From Rhyacophila brunnea (Eukaryota > Arthropoda > Insecta > Trichoptera > Rhyacophilidae), in contig JAGYXB010000051.1 in the NCBI GenBank assembly GCA_022495005.1, positions 372,001-436,000 on the forward strand: DNA of 64,000 bases, written 5' to 3'. The first letter of the stretch is position 1; every line of letters starts with the position of its first letter. Shown piece after piece: positions 21,720-32,713 of the stretch. Position numbers and translations under genes: made by a program. Under the pieces are notes generated by a model, which was not told the DNA's origin, did no database searches, and saw nothing but the letters and a program-made list of their open reading frames with translations.

Positions 21720-22680
21720 TTATTTTTAGTTACATTTACTAGTAGTTATAATTTGTGGTTTTATTTTATTTTTTTTCATTGGTTTCTCAAAATAAATAGA
21801 TTTTTTAGATTTCTAAGTCTTTAAATACGTCAATTTTTATTTTTTCTAATTATTATTATACAAAAAAACAAAAATCGGACGAATATCTCTTTTTATAATT
21901 CGAGCTCTTTGGCTTAGTTCAGACCTAATAAATGGTTGTCGTAGATGTAAAATAAATAATGTTAAAAAAATCTTTACGTTTATGTGTAGTGAAATAATGC
22001 TGCATCTCAATGCAATTCACCCTCTCCACTGTTGATTACGTCGCGAGAGAAAAATCAAATTGAATTCGGCTTACTGCACCGTGAACATAATTAGACTGTT
22101 AAGCATTGTAGAAATGAAATTAGTTAGAAAATTAAAATACACTCCTCGATCTGATGCGGATTAGATTTACAAATTAGTACTTACTTACGGGAGTAAATAA
22201 TTGGTATTTATATTCCATACTATGAGCATAGAATTATTATACGGTGGTATCAATTCTGATCCTTTGTTGAGTTGCACTCAATACATTTAGTTCAATAAAT
22301 AATAATATGTACTTACGTCTATATAACATAATTTTGTTTTATAGTACAGTTTTAACTAGGATGCAAATTAAATTGATTTTATTGCACCGATTAACAAGAG
22401 AATTATAGCAGTACTAGATTTTAGTTCAAATCTTTTAGAACACAAGTTTGATTGATACGAATGTATCATAATATCGTATATACATTGTTACCATACTAAC
22501 GATACATAAATAAGACGTGTGAATCAATTTAATATTGTAATCGTGATTAAATGACAAAAGCAGAGCCAGTTTGATTTTTGTTTGAAAAGTTCAGTTAAAT
22601 ACGAGACGAAAGCGTCATCAGTAACTGAAACAACCACCTTTTTACATCTGACAGAGTTATCATTTGACCGTATTAACTCA
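21720..22680. other. A/T-rich stretch with one small island
   Basis: A block of balanced composition at about 22010-22100 (GTTGATTACGTCGCGAGAG) contains an ACATAATTAGAC homeodomain-type word. The remainder shows nothing recognisable. Confidence 0.35.
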
Positions 22681-22683
22681 TTT

Positions 22684-22767
22684 AGAGCTAACACCGCGAC
22701 TGGCGCGTTTGGAGTAGTTGGCCATGAGATATAATTAACATATTATTTAAATATGTTAATTAAAAGG
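22684..22767. repeat. Dispersed sequence shared with 50.3 kb (left part)
   Basis: GTTGGCCATGAGATATAATTA and TATTTAAATATGTTAATTAAAA align with GGTGGCCATTCGATATAATTA and TATTTAAATGTGGTAATTAAAA at 50.3 kb. The match seems to resume after the hairpin insertion (about 23021 onward: GGCAGTGATTGTGTT). The hairpin element therefore appears to have landed inside this repeat. The class of the host repeat is unknown. Confidence 0.55.
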
Positions 22768-23021
22768 TATTGTTGTTTTATTTTAATAAAACGCATTTTT
22801 TTGTAGTACTTATTCCACTTTTAATCAATAGATTAGGACCGGTTTCGTCCGCCTCAGAGGGACATTTTCAACTGAGGTGGACGAAACTGGTCCCAATCTA
22901 TTGATTAAACGTGTAATAAGTACTACAAAAAAAAATTGCGTTTTATTAAATTAAAACAACAATACAATGCAGTTCCACCATGCATTGACAGTTAAAGACA
23001 TTAAAAGGTAATTAAAAGGTA
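22757..23021 (+). mobile_element. Hairpin retroposon with target-site duplication
   Basis: An 11-13 bp direct repeat, TAATTAAAAGGTA, flanks the insert at 22757-22769 and 23009-23021. The insert is a huge hairpin: arm 22769-22857 pairs with 22872-22963 around a 14-base loop, with only a few mismatches. A non-palindromic tail (CAATGCAGTTCCACCATGC, TTGACAGTTAAA) follows. A shortened relative at 51.6 kb has the same start, stem base and tail. Long variable-length duplications and an A-rich 3' side point to retroposition rather than cut-and-paste transposition. No box A or B was found. Confidence 0.82.
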
Positions 23022-23024
23022 GGC

Positions 23025-23385
23025 AGTGATTGTGTTATTAACAAGCATCTGATTCAAAATGTAACTTTCTATACTTGATTTTGGGAAAAATAGCATGTTG
23101 TAATCTCGAGCCCCTTTCAATAATTTAAAATCAATTCCACAATCGTATATAACTATCATATATGTGCAAATTGTTATAAAAATAAATGTGTTTGTTTTTG
23201 TCCGACCACAAACGAAGTACCTATTATCAATTACCTTACATAGAAAACAGTACCTGCCATCTAGTTTATTATTTAAAGGCTATTTAACATTCATACTTCA
23301 CCCTGTAACGTTACAGTATTGGAGTACAGGACTCTTAGGTATTATAATACCGCGCATCTTATTGTAACAGATTTGCAGCTAATAT
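23025..23385. other. A/T-rich stretch, nothing recognised
   Basis: A 67-codon frame (23164-23367) is present without recognisable features. Confidence 0.35.
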
Positions 23386-23389
23386 CTAC

Positions 23390-23690
23390 ATAGTGCAATC
23401 TTCTAACATTGATGCACGGTGAGGAGTTCCAGAGTCCATACTATAACATTCACATGAAGCATATCTTGGCGATCATATCCATCAACTAGTACCAAACTTG
23501 TTTGCTTATGATGTGGTTTTGCCAGTGTACCCTTAATATTCGGGGGAGACATAGATTGTCAAATTATTTTGTTCAAATGCCATATCTCACACCACACGTC
23601 TTATCGGGTATATGAAGTAGATCGGCCATGCACCACGATGTGTAATCCATCCTTTCCACGTCTTCACTCCTGAATTTATTATTTGAATAT
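23390..23690 (-). other. Possible eroded coding sequence, unassigned
   Basis: The block has more even composition. On the minus strand two different frames are each open for 30-40 codons (for example DVERMDYTSWCMADLLHIP, then, after stops, LVLVDGYDRQDMLHVN). A disrupted transposon or retro-pseudogene would look like this, but I cannot name a family. Confidence 0.25.
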
Positions 23691-23994
23691 ATTCTCGATT
23701 CTACAAATGTATCGGATTTGTACATTGTTTATGAGATCTTTGAGGATTTCACCTAAAATGTATTTTTCCACGATACTGTTCATAATAAAATTCCGTATTG
23801 TTTATTCATAGTAAGTCACCATTTTTGCAATTTTTATAAGGCCTAAATATTTGTTATACATCTATATATTATACAATATGTTTAGTAAATGAAATAATGT
23901 ACCAACAATGTACCAATTTGCCGCCTGATGCAGTAGAAACAAGCAGACAGAATTAACTGCCAAGTCAAGGAATAAAATTAATGGTAATGCAAAA

Positions 23995-24120
23995 CCTAGC
24001 CTAACCTTTTCTCGATCGAAATGCGCAAATGCATTATTATTACGTCACACGCGACCACTCGCAATACGACGAAGCGGGAAGATTGAGAGGCAACAGAACG
24101 CAGGACCGTAATTTAGGTAT
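23995..24120. other. G+C-rich unique island
   Basis: Contains ATTACGTCACACGCGACC (a CRE-like TTACGTCA) and CGACGAAGCGGGAAG. Frames are short. It is a candidate regulatory element. Confidence 0.3.
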
Positions 24121-24513
24121 TTTATTGCACCTTCATTTTGAAAAGTTATTTTATATTATTATCCTAAGTAAATGAAATACAGCATATTGTACTAAATATA
24201 ATATATAGTTAAAGTTTAGATCAATTATTATAAATAAAATTATGTGTATATTTCTGATGTTACATTTAGATAATATGAAAGTAATATACATACCTACGTG
24301 TATTATTATACACCTAATAACCGTATGCCTAATCTAAGTAAAATATAAATGAAATTTTAACATTTTTAATTAAATAATTATTTTTCGCCTTGATAAATAA
24401 ATAAAATAAATATGAATACATAAGATTCCCAAAAAATATTATTGTTTTCAAGATCGTTTTCTTTAATATTACGCATGTTTCTGCGGGTATATTCAATACA
24501 CAAGGCGACTATA

Positions 24514-24782
24514 GACCGCTAAAGTGATAAAATGATAGTATTTATTACATATTTGTATTGAGGTATTATAATAATTGTTACAATAAGTTAGGTTAGGTTA
24601 CAGACAAAACTGTCTATCTTGCTCTAAATTTTATCACAGCCAAGAGAGGTGCTGTTAATATTATAGCATTTATTGCAACAATTACAACCAACTTATTTGA
24701 TTTTTTTATAATAAGTGCTAATACTTTGATACAAACCGAAACTAAGTTTGATAATGTTTAACACTTTATCACTTCAGCGGTT
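24514..24782. mobile_element. Palindromic MITE, second copy
   Basis: It starts GACCGCTAAAGTGATAAAAT and ends TTTATCACTTCAGCGGTTC. The inner segments AATTGTTACAATAAG and CATTTATTGCAACAATT pair as in the copy at 6921-7224. Arms are more diverged and the centre is rearranged (loop at about 24633-24652). Confidence 0.8.
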
Positions 24783-24789
24783 CAAACAC

Positions 24790-25610
24790 GCGCGTTAACA
24801 TAATTTTACTCCCTATTTCAATTATAATTTGTCAATTTATGGCTACGGCCGTATGTTGTAGCTTAACCACTGGGGAATGCTAAAAGAAATGGCATATTTC
24901 AAAAAAAAACTACCTTATTATTAGGTCAATAATTATTATAAAGCAATCATTATTCGTAGGATATTTATCACACTTGAATGGTCAAAGACATAGCTTATAA
25001 TCAATATCTTTAGAATTATCTTTAAATGAGTTAATCTTGCCCATTTTTTGAATAATAAAATGCCCAATTCTTGTCAAATTTAGGATCACAGAGATTATCA
25101 ATATAATTTTTTATCGTAAATATTTCACTATAATAATGTCGATATAAATTATACTGATGGTTTTATAAATGTGTTTAAAAATTAATAAATGTTAAAAATC
25201 TTAATACCACTGCACATTTATGTACTGAAATATGACTATATTCTAAAACATTAGAGCGAGAGGTTTAAAAGAATACTATTTTATGTAATAAAAATACTTT
25301 ATGCAGTCATCAACAACGTTTAAGGTATGTCCAGGATCATGCTTTGAAAATAGAAAAAAAGCTTCATTTTGACCCACGCTGAGCACGTCCGCCCTTAAAT
25401 GATTCTTTTTAATACAGTGATAAACAAATGATTCAAAAACCAAAATAGAACATTTTTTTCATAGAGTTCATTTTAATAATATACACATTTCAAAAGTGGC
25501 ATACGGTTTATTTTTCATTATATTAATAACTTCAGTATAAAATTAATTTACTTTGGACCGTATCTATTGGATACAGATACAATTTAAAAAAAATCCCTAA
25601 TACGCATCTG
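24790..25610. other. A/T-rich stretch, nothing recognised
   Basis: No shared repeats or open frames of interest were seen. Confidence 0.4.
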
Positions 25611-25619
25611 GGGGGAAAT

Positions 25620-25810
25620 GCTATAAAAAGACAAAGCAGTAAATGTGTGCGTGAATGTGACTTGATGCGAACATGACGAGTAGAAGGAGGCAAGAAGGGA
25701 GATGGAAAGGGCTCACAAAACAGAAGAGGGAACTCCCGGAGGTCCCAGGTGGCCTGGCCCTCTGGGACGGCTGACTCACTACGTGTGCAAGGACTACCAT
25801 TGACTGATCT
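25620..25810. other. G+C-rich island, unassigned
   Basis: GGAGGCAAGAAGGGAGATGG through GGCCTGGCCCTCTGGGACGG is strikingly G+C-rich for this window. Frames run only 25-35 codons. It could be the 3' part of an unrecognised LINE or a conserved non-coding block. Confidence 0.3.
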
Positions 25811-26189
25811 AGGCAGTGTTTGTTTATGTATTGTGTAATAGTACGAATAGTTGAATTGTTTTCGGTTTCTTTACAAGTAATATGAATTGATAATATATTT
25901 TAGTCACGTTAAATAATGATTATAAAGACACGTTTTTCTACATTCGTTTTATTTATTATAATCAATGACGTCAGCTTTATTATTATGAAAATTCACCTAG
26001 ATAGGTGTCTTATCTATTATAGTATTTTACATAAAAAGGATGTCATTTTTCTACTTGTATTCAGTAATGACAACTATTTGAAATAAATGTTTTTTATGTT
26101 AGTAATTCTCAACTTTTTCTTTAGCAAGTCGCATTTCAAATTCTCAGCAAATCCTACTTGGCTGACACATGTATAATATTATTATAATA

Positions 26190-26643
26190 TATCAAATCAA
26201 ATCAAATTTATTTATTTTACATATAATGAGCATAACAAATTATAAATTCAAAGCGTTCACGACATGACATAAAATAAGTGTTAATAATTTAAAAAAATTA
26301 AAATACCGAGAAGTGTGAGCTAATAATACAATAGGTAATAAAATAAGAAATAAAATAAAATAACAAAGTAATAGTAGATAGAAGCACACAGAGTGAACTT
26401 TGATAGACCTTATCTTAAAAACTTATAAAACAACATCCACCTAAATTCACCCTCACGTAATTGGAATATATCAATATCCGAAGCGATTTCATTAAACATG
26501 GATATCGCCCTCCCAATTGGCATTACTAATGGCAGGTTAGTTCTGCACCATGGGAGAACAAACAACGGATGCCCTCGATTCCTAAGGTAGTTATCAGAGA
26601 CCCACAAGCCAACACCACCAAGAATGGCAGAGTTCACACTTAC
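26190..26643 (-). mobile_element. CR1/Jockey-like LINE, C-terminus and 3' end
   Basis: The minus-strand frame 26410-26637 encodes a reverse-transcriptase C-terminal region: YLRNRGHPLFVLPWCRTNL, then IGRAISMFNEIASDIDIFQL. The family signature R..LF..P..RTN..P..RA...FN...DIDIF is also present at 48.7 kb. Downstream are the family 3' UTR (CAAAGTTCACTCTGTGTGC and GTCGTGAACGCTTTG on the minus strand) and a terminal AAATAAATAAATTTGATTTG repeat. It is a 5'-truncated, dead copy. Confidence 0.85.
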
Positions 26644-26649
26644 TTATAT

Positions 26650-27520
26650 TATGTTAAATAACAAAATAAACATTAAAAGCAATAGTCTAAATACCATATT
26701 AGAATTTTTACTTAAATAATATGTTTAATTATGTAACCGTTATAGAATATAATTGTTATTAAAAAAATCTGTTTTGTATAAAGATTGATAATTCATCCTT
26801 TTGATGACGTATTGAATGACGATGATGAAGTTTTTCTGAAATCTCACAGAAACCAGGATACAGGCTCATGGATTAGAGAGGTTTCGCAGATTATGGTTAG
26901 AAATCACTACATAATAAAAAATGATGGTATGCTAATATTATTCTAATACATATATATTTAAAATCACATCAGTATAGTACGCATTTATATATGACAAAAT
27001 ATCCACAAACTACCTATAACTATCGAGACTAAATTTACAATACACCGCATTAAATTTTATATAGCCATACTTACTTTTTATAAAGAAAAATAATTTATAA
27101 TTAATACTGACACTATCATTGTTGACTAAACATGACAGTATACTATGTAGGGTTGTAGTATTTTATATTAAATTTATCTATAATATGAACGCGTTGTTAC
27201 TGTGTTAAAACATAATATGCGTATCGGATATTAATTCCTTGAGTACACGGGAGATATTATAAAAGTTATTAAACATTTTTCTAATAAAACATAGAAGATT
27301 TCCACTTATCATATACTGACCTAAAACAACATATACCTGCCAATGGCTATTTTTTCGTCTACTTACAGTCTTGAAATTTGCAGACAGGCGTTACTGCGGT
27401 AGCAATTATTAATTTAATGTTTTAACTAAACCTTCAATATACATAATGGGTTAACGCAAAGAGAAAAATGATTGGGAGTTAATTTCAAAAATATATAATA
27501 ATTTATTACTGATTTTAAGG
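26650..27520. other. A/T-rich stretch, nothing recognised
   Basis: No repeats or motifs recognised. Confidence 0.4.
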
Positions 27521-27524
27521 CGCA

Positions 27525-27720
27525 GGAGGGGGCGCTTTTCCAGGTTCCCCATACCCAGGCACTCCTAACTTTGAGTCTATTGGCAAACACCTAACCTGCA
27601 GGTATAACTACCTACGAGTTATTGCGAGATATCGCATCCACATTTTTTAAAAGTTTGTGCCCGTTTGTGTCATCTGCGTTGTTTGGCTTTTAAACATGCC
27701 GCATCAAAATGTTAAAGTGA
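27525..27720 (+). repeat. ~330-bp dispersed repeat (family R), plus copy
   Basis: AACCTGCAGGTATAACTACC, GTGTCATCTGCGTTGT and TTTTAAACATGCCGCATC match the copies at 2.0 kb (reverse) and 59.8-60.1 kb. The 5' part diverges (GGCGCAGGAGGGGGCGC). Confidence 0.7.
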
Positions 27721-27832
27721 ATATTGGTTGCCCCAAATGATTGCATCAATTCATGACTGAGACGAGTTTTCAGGAGCTACAGACCTTGTGTGTCACTGAA
27801 TGCCGTATATAATTTGTACGTTTTCCGTTCCT

Positions 27833-27867
27833 GGGGGGGGGGGGGGTTCTAGATCCGAACCCCCCCT
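27833..27867. repeat. G14 tract in a G/C hairpin
   Basis: Fourteen consecutive G (27833-27846) are followed by TTCTAGATCCGAA and then seven C. GGGGGGTTC can pair with GAACCCCCC. The tract could form a stem-loop or a G-quadruplex, and its length may be uncertain in the assembly. Confidence 0.8.
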
Positions 27868-28029
27868 GTCTTTATGTATGCGTCTGCATTTTATTTTTAA
27901 ATATTATACGTCAAAATATTTTTTCGGGATTTAAGAGAATATTCTCTCATTAAAATACAATATTTCGATTAGATTCATATTCTACCCAATATTAAGACAT
28001 AGAGCTCAAATAAAGTCACTATGGGTAAG

Positions 28030-28245
28030 GTTAGTAAACATCACAATCTGTACGCGCGAACATTATAAGAACGGTGACACGGGCAGACAGGCGAATACTT
28101 CCGGTGTTGTTCCCATTTCCTGTTCCGTTGCGCTCGCGATCCTCCCACCGACTTCCGACTAATTAGCAACAAAAGCAGTAAGCCGACGAGCAGCGTCTTA
28201 ATTGCGAGTTTGTTCCGCCGGGCGTCTCGCCTACGAAAACCTATT
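28030..28245. promoter_or_regulatory. Candidate cis-regulatory island with homeodomain sites
   Basis: A unique block of about 50% G+C contains CTAATTAG (28159-28166) and CTTAATTG (28197-28204). On the minus strand a frame is open for about 65 codons and includes KTLLVGLLLLLLISRK, but it lacks a start ATG and a strong acceptor. It may be conserved non-coding DNA; a first or internal exon is less likely. Confidence 0.3.
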
Positions 28246-28559
28246 TACCTATTTCACCTACCTATATCATGCTACCTATCTGTATTACCTACCTCTTTTC
28301 TTATAATGTTTCCGCACCCCTAACTTCTTCACAGTCAGCTACGCTAGCATTGTAGTTAATTTAGCTCTGAATATAACTTGTAACGTATAGCGCTATTATA
28401 ATATAATATATAGACGCATCCTCAAAATTCCCACGACAGTGTCAAAATATGTTAAAGATATCAACCGATTGGAAAAGAGCTGAGAAGTTCTGTGTAGTAT
28501 CAAAACTAGAAAACTATACTACGGTACCTTGCAAAGTAAAGAGACACAATATACATTGT

Positions 28560-28790
28560 CTATTTAGAGATTATGTCAAAACAATCTATGAGAGGAAAAA
28601 AGTACAGCTCTCCCAACTTGTCTTCCAAGGAAAGGTCTACGGTAAGCGTAGCAATGAGCTACGCCGCATTGGCTTAAGAACCCCGTGATTGGGATGAGTG
28701 CAGCTCCATTGAAGTTTTCCAGGCAGCAGATGATAAGGCAAAGATTGCCCTGATGGCATGATGCGAAGAAAATAATATATATTATAACGA
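28560..28790 (+). mobile_element. LINE fragment, RT C-terminal region
   Basis: The frame ending at 28688 carries LSQLVFQGKVYGKRSNELRR. After a frameshift near 28680 the sequence continues RDWDECSSIEVFQAADDKAK and KIALMA. The order QGK.GKR then DW..CSSIE.F.AA..K matches C-terminal ends of insect LINE reverse transcriptases and the related fossil at 4.6 kb. It is a dead copy. Confidence 0.6.
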
Positions 28791-28799
28791 ATTATTTTT

Positions 28800-29880
28800 T
28801 ATGGGTTTTCTGGTGATATCATGGCATACAGAAAACGCAGACAAGGAGTGGGGGTTGGGTTAGGGTACATTATGTGATAGCAAATAATGATTTATCTCGC
28901 ACATGTTTAAGCACCCATAACAGTACATACAGAGATGTTTTTCGAATTTAAATTTAAATTTGTTTTAATTAACCTAATCGACCGAATTGATCTGATTGAC
29001 GAAAAAAACTTAATCAGTAAGTTCGTATATTTAACTGATATAGGTACTTACCTTGTTAAAACTTGACATCATGTTGATGCGGTTGATGCTTTCAGTTACT
29101 CGATCATGGAATTAATAATTATACCTCAACATTATTTATTTGTTTTAAATTTAGTGGGTAGGTGCCTAAACGGCAAATAATTTTCAACTATAGGTGCGAC
29201 TAAATTTCGGACTGGTTGGCAATCGGAGAGCGAAAGTCGAGTTGTGAACACGTCAATTTGTTTTGTGATGGCGACGGGGAAATTAATTCTTAAATCGTGA
29301 AAAGATGACTAAAAAACGTTACCTATTTACTTGAAAAAGAAAACATGTCAATAAATAAATATATTATTATTATTAGTAATAGAACAATAAACATAACATT
29401 AAATGGACGCATGTTGACATTTTATTACAAATTATGTTTTGTTCTGCACCCGTCATTTGCACAATCTTCGCGTCGCGTAGTCACGATTGTTTTAGACCGT
29501 ACCCCAGCTGAATGATAGCCTTAAATTCCCAACACATTATCTAGTTTCATTATCAATGAGTAATAATATTTTAACGTACTATCTCCTGAATGTATTAACA
29601 ATGTCTAAGGTATTTACTACGTGTTTTTACACTTTAAATATTCAAAATTTGTTTTTATACCTAATTATTTTCTAATAGGTAGGTAATAAGATTTTTACCT
29701 TCTTTTATTGTATAAAATTACTATATAATAGAATATTAGTTTTAAGTATGTATTTGCTATTGATGAGCATAATGTCTGAGATGCCGAAACGCTAAACCCG
29801 GATTGTAAAAAATATATCAAATGGAATAGTACAAAATTTATATCAATTAGGATTTAAAACTAGATGTAACTTACTTACAA
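28800..29880. other. A/T-rich stretch with two small mixed blocks
   Basis: Blocks near 29205-29290 and 29450-29530 have more even composition but no motif I recognise. The word GATGCCGAAACGCTAAACCC near 29781 resembles AAGCCGGAAACGTCGAGTAA inside the MITE at 40.5 kb. Confidence 0.3.
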
Positions 29881-29884
29881 ATAA

Positions 29885-30250
29885 TCCAGATGTGTCCACG
29901 CGCAACCGTAGGACCAAAATAAAATCTTTCATTGCCAAATATAGCACACGTTTTTTACCAGAATATGTATTCATTTCCAATGACAAAGGCTCATCTCGGG
30001 GTATGTGGCACTTTTTGGGGCGAAGAGATTCTTCTCGAAAAAATCGACGACGACTTGCACCCTTTTCAAACCGAAAGGGGGCGGCGGGAATCGAAAGGGC
30101 GCCTACCCGAAAGAATATCAATATATCGGGGTGTAAATAATGGATACCTTCTATGCCTTTGTCAGCTGAGAATTGGATTTGGAGATAATACACCCATCGG
30201 CTGGTATACTCCTCACACGCTGGGCTCGAGGCAAGTACGTACCTCAATAT
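29885..30250. other. Long low-stop island, open on both strands
   Basis: Frames of 127 and 82 codons (plus) and 134 codons (minus) overlap here because the block is G+C-rich (GGGGGCGGCGGGAATCG). None resembles a known family, and openness in several frames at once argues against one real exon. It is a conserved non-coding island or an unrecognised repeat. Confidence 0.35.
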
Positions 30251-30254
30251 TATT

Positions 30255-31070
30255 TGTCTTCATACTCTTTTTTTGGCAAATGCCATACTCGATCACAGGG
30301 CGATGTAAATGCTGAAAGAAAATCGACCGCATTTTCAATGAAATTGATATAGATATTTTAACACAACATCTCCATTGATGCCTTTATGATTATTTATTGT
30401 ATTGATAGTATAACGATCGATTTAATCAATTAATAACACAAATATTTTAGTATCTGGCTTATTAATATTATACTTCACATATTTTAGTAAACAATTTTAA
30501 TTTGAATCATAACACTTGTAAATCAAGGCTGGATGAAGCAAGTCGGGACTTTGCCCTGACGAGAAAGAAATGTTAATTCAAAATGAAAATACTACAAGAC
30601 ACACATGACATATTATTTGATGACCTGTGTTGCCATAACAACGGTGCTATCATCGAAATGTAAAAATTATTCCCGACTCGCTACACTTATCTTTATATAT
30701 TTGTGTGAATTAACTTTTAATAATTTAAATCGTCGTGTTCTAATCCAATATACTAATCAAATTAGTCAAAACTGGTATTATAATTATATCATAAAACGTT
30801 TTAAAAATAATTTAATAAAATGATTCTTATTCCATAGCTACTAATATATTATACGATTTTAATAATATAATATTTTTTATTGATCATGTGTATTTTGAAA
30901 CAAACTCATAAATATACATAAATAATATTAAAAAATATTACAGAAAAATGTACCGAATTTATCTTCAGTCAATTCCTTTGATACAGATAATATTCATTAT
31001 CGCTTTAATATAGTAATATAAAATTCTTCCATTTTTTCTGATTCCAAGTCAATTTTTTGTTGTTGTGATT
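30255..31070. other. A/T-rich stretch, nothing recognised
   Basis: A 72-codon frame (30605-30823) has no recognised features. Confidence 0.4.
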
Positions 31071-31076
31071 ACCCTA

Positions 31077-31391
31077 ATATCTTCTTATCATCATCAGCCG
31101 GGGTCAATCCACTGCTGGATGAAGGCCTCCCCAAGCTTTCCCCAACTCTCTCGGTCCTGTGTCGTTCGCTTCCACGTATTTCCGCCGAACTTTACCAGTT
31201 CGTTAATCCAGCGGCTTTTAGGGCGACCCTGTGGCCGTTTCGTACCCCTTGGGTACCACTGGATGACAGCATTTGTCCAGCGGCCGTCCTTTCGGCGAGC
31301 AATGTGCCCCGCCTATCTCCATTTCAGCTGTTTGGCAACGTCTATTACATCGCGTACTCTTGACTGCTTCCTAACCCATATATCTTCTTAT
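31077..31391 (-). mobile_element. RTE-like LINE 3' end with target-site duplication
   Basis: A 12-bp duplication, ATATCTTCTTAT, lies at 31077-31088 and 31380-31391. Between them the minus strand encodes the RT C-terminus in one frame: WVRKQSRVRDVIDVAKQLKW, AGHIARRKDGRWTNAVIQW, RGTKRPQGRPKSRWINEL and GEAFIQQWIDPG, then TGA and a (TGA)n tail. There is a single internal stop (TAG where the family has Trp). This is a textbook 5'-truncated insertion, moderately young. Confidence 0.9.
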
Positions 31392-31399
31392 AACCACAC

Positions 31400-31975
31400 A
31401 TTAATACTATGGCGTAACAAGGGATAAAAATACTATTTTCATAGAAAATATAAATCACTAAGTATATAAAATAGAAAATCGTACATTGTAAATGTCAGTA
31501 AACATATAAATAAAAATAGTCATCGATACAAGAGTCTCCCATTACCATGCACGTAAGATAACAAGCATGGAAAATTTTATCAATGGGGCGACAAAAATTC
31601 CATTACCGACTTCATTGACTCGTTGTCAAATACAATTCCGATTTAAATCAATGATAAATGGTTGTATAGGGGGACAAAGAGAATAGATCTAGTTTAGACT
31701 AGGAAATGACACAAAAAGCTTAGTATCATATCGGCTACCTAAGCCATCTTATTGTTAGTAAATTAGTTTATCTATTTGTCGCATTGGCACTATGATTCAA
31801 TTCAGATTTAAATTACGTATCGATATAAGGGGTAACTCTTAAAAAAATTTAAAGTTTGTATTAGAATTACTTTTTTTTAGAAAAAATCTTACATAAAATA
31901 TGAAGCCACACATCTATTGGATGTCAGCCAATATGCTTTCCAAATTGAGTCACACATATATAATAAACATCATTG
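31400..31975. other. A/T-rich stretch, nothing recognised
   Basis: No repeats or motifs recognised. Confidence 0.4.
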
Positions 31976-31978
31976 TTA

Positions 31979-32180
31979 ATACTACAACAGGCCATGAGGC
32001 CTAATTCTAGTAGTGTATTGAAACAGTAGCTTAATTAGTAATATATAAGTGAAACAATTACAATAGCTCGAGAAAATCACATAAATATATTATGACCTAC
32101 TTAACCGAAAATCGAACCTGGAGCCCCGCATAAAATGCTAGAGCTTTACACTCTGGACTACGAGGATTTGCGTCTTGCAT
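31979..32180 (-). mobile_element. SINE-A copy, near full length
   Basis: On the minus strand the tRNA-like head has box A region TCGTAGTCCAGAGTG and box B AGGTTCGATTTTCGG. The body AATTGTTTCACTTATATATT and the end GGCCTCATGGCCTGTTGTAG follow. It is the most complete example of the SINE-A layout in the window. Confidence 0.8.
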
Positions 32181-32324
32181 AATTACGATGACATAAGCTA
32201 GTAATTTTATAACTGAAGCACTTTATAAATTTCATGACCGAGTTTTATGGTTTGAATCAAGGTACCTACCAATAATAGGTCTCTTCAAATTTTAGTGTTC
32301 ACCTACTTGCACCTGCTAATAATT

Positions 32325-32412
32325 TCTTCTTCTTCCTTCACCTCACCCTGTCACAAACCAGCGTTGGGGCATAAAGCAAACACAAGATCGGGCCACTTTC
32401 CTCGATCCATCG
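32325..32412 (-). mobile_element. LINE 3' end fragment (GAA-tailed family)
   Basis: The minus strand encodes AMDRGKWPDLVFALCPNAG followed by a stop and a (GAA)n tail. This matches AMDRGKWRELVFALCPNSGA at 36.1 kb. Only about 30 codons remain. Confidence 0.65.
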
Positions 32413-32713
32413 CTTTAATAAACATCATAATTATTAATAATTTAATAGACTATTTTTAATGAGATAATAATTTACAAAATATAAACATTAAAGTGTATAA
32501 TATATAATTTGAAAACACCTTATAAATTTACCTTTTAGCATCCTATTAGTTTTTGGTATTGAAATAAGAAGACAGAATAAGTACATTTTCCAAAAATTAA
32601 AAATAATTAAAAATGCCATTAAAATAAACAATATACCAAACAACCTACTTTGTTTTGTTGAGAATTACCCATTGAAGTGGTTTAATTCATTACTTCTTGA
32701 TTATTATTAAATT

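Noticed and set aside
28060..28240. 65-codon minus-strand open frame with a hydrophobic stretch
   Set aside because: No start codon and only a weak acceptor; a frame this long is plausible by chance in a ~50% G+C island. Kept only as part of a finding.
31065..31427. 120-codon plus-strand frame
   Set aside because: It is antisense to the RTE-like LINE coding sequence on the minus strand.
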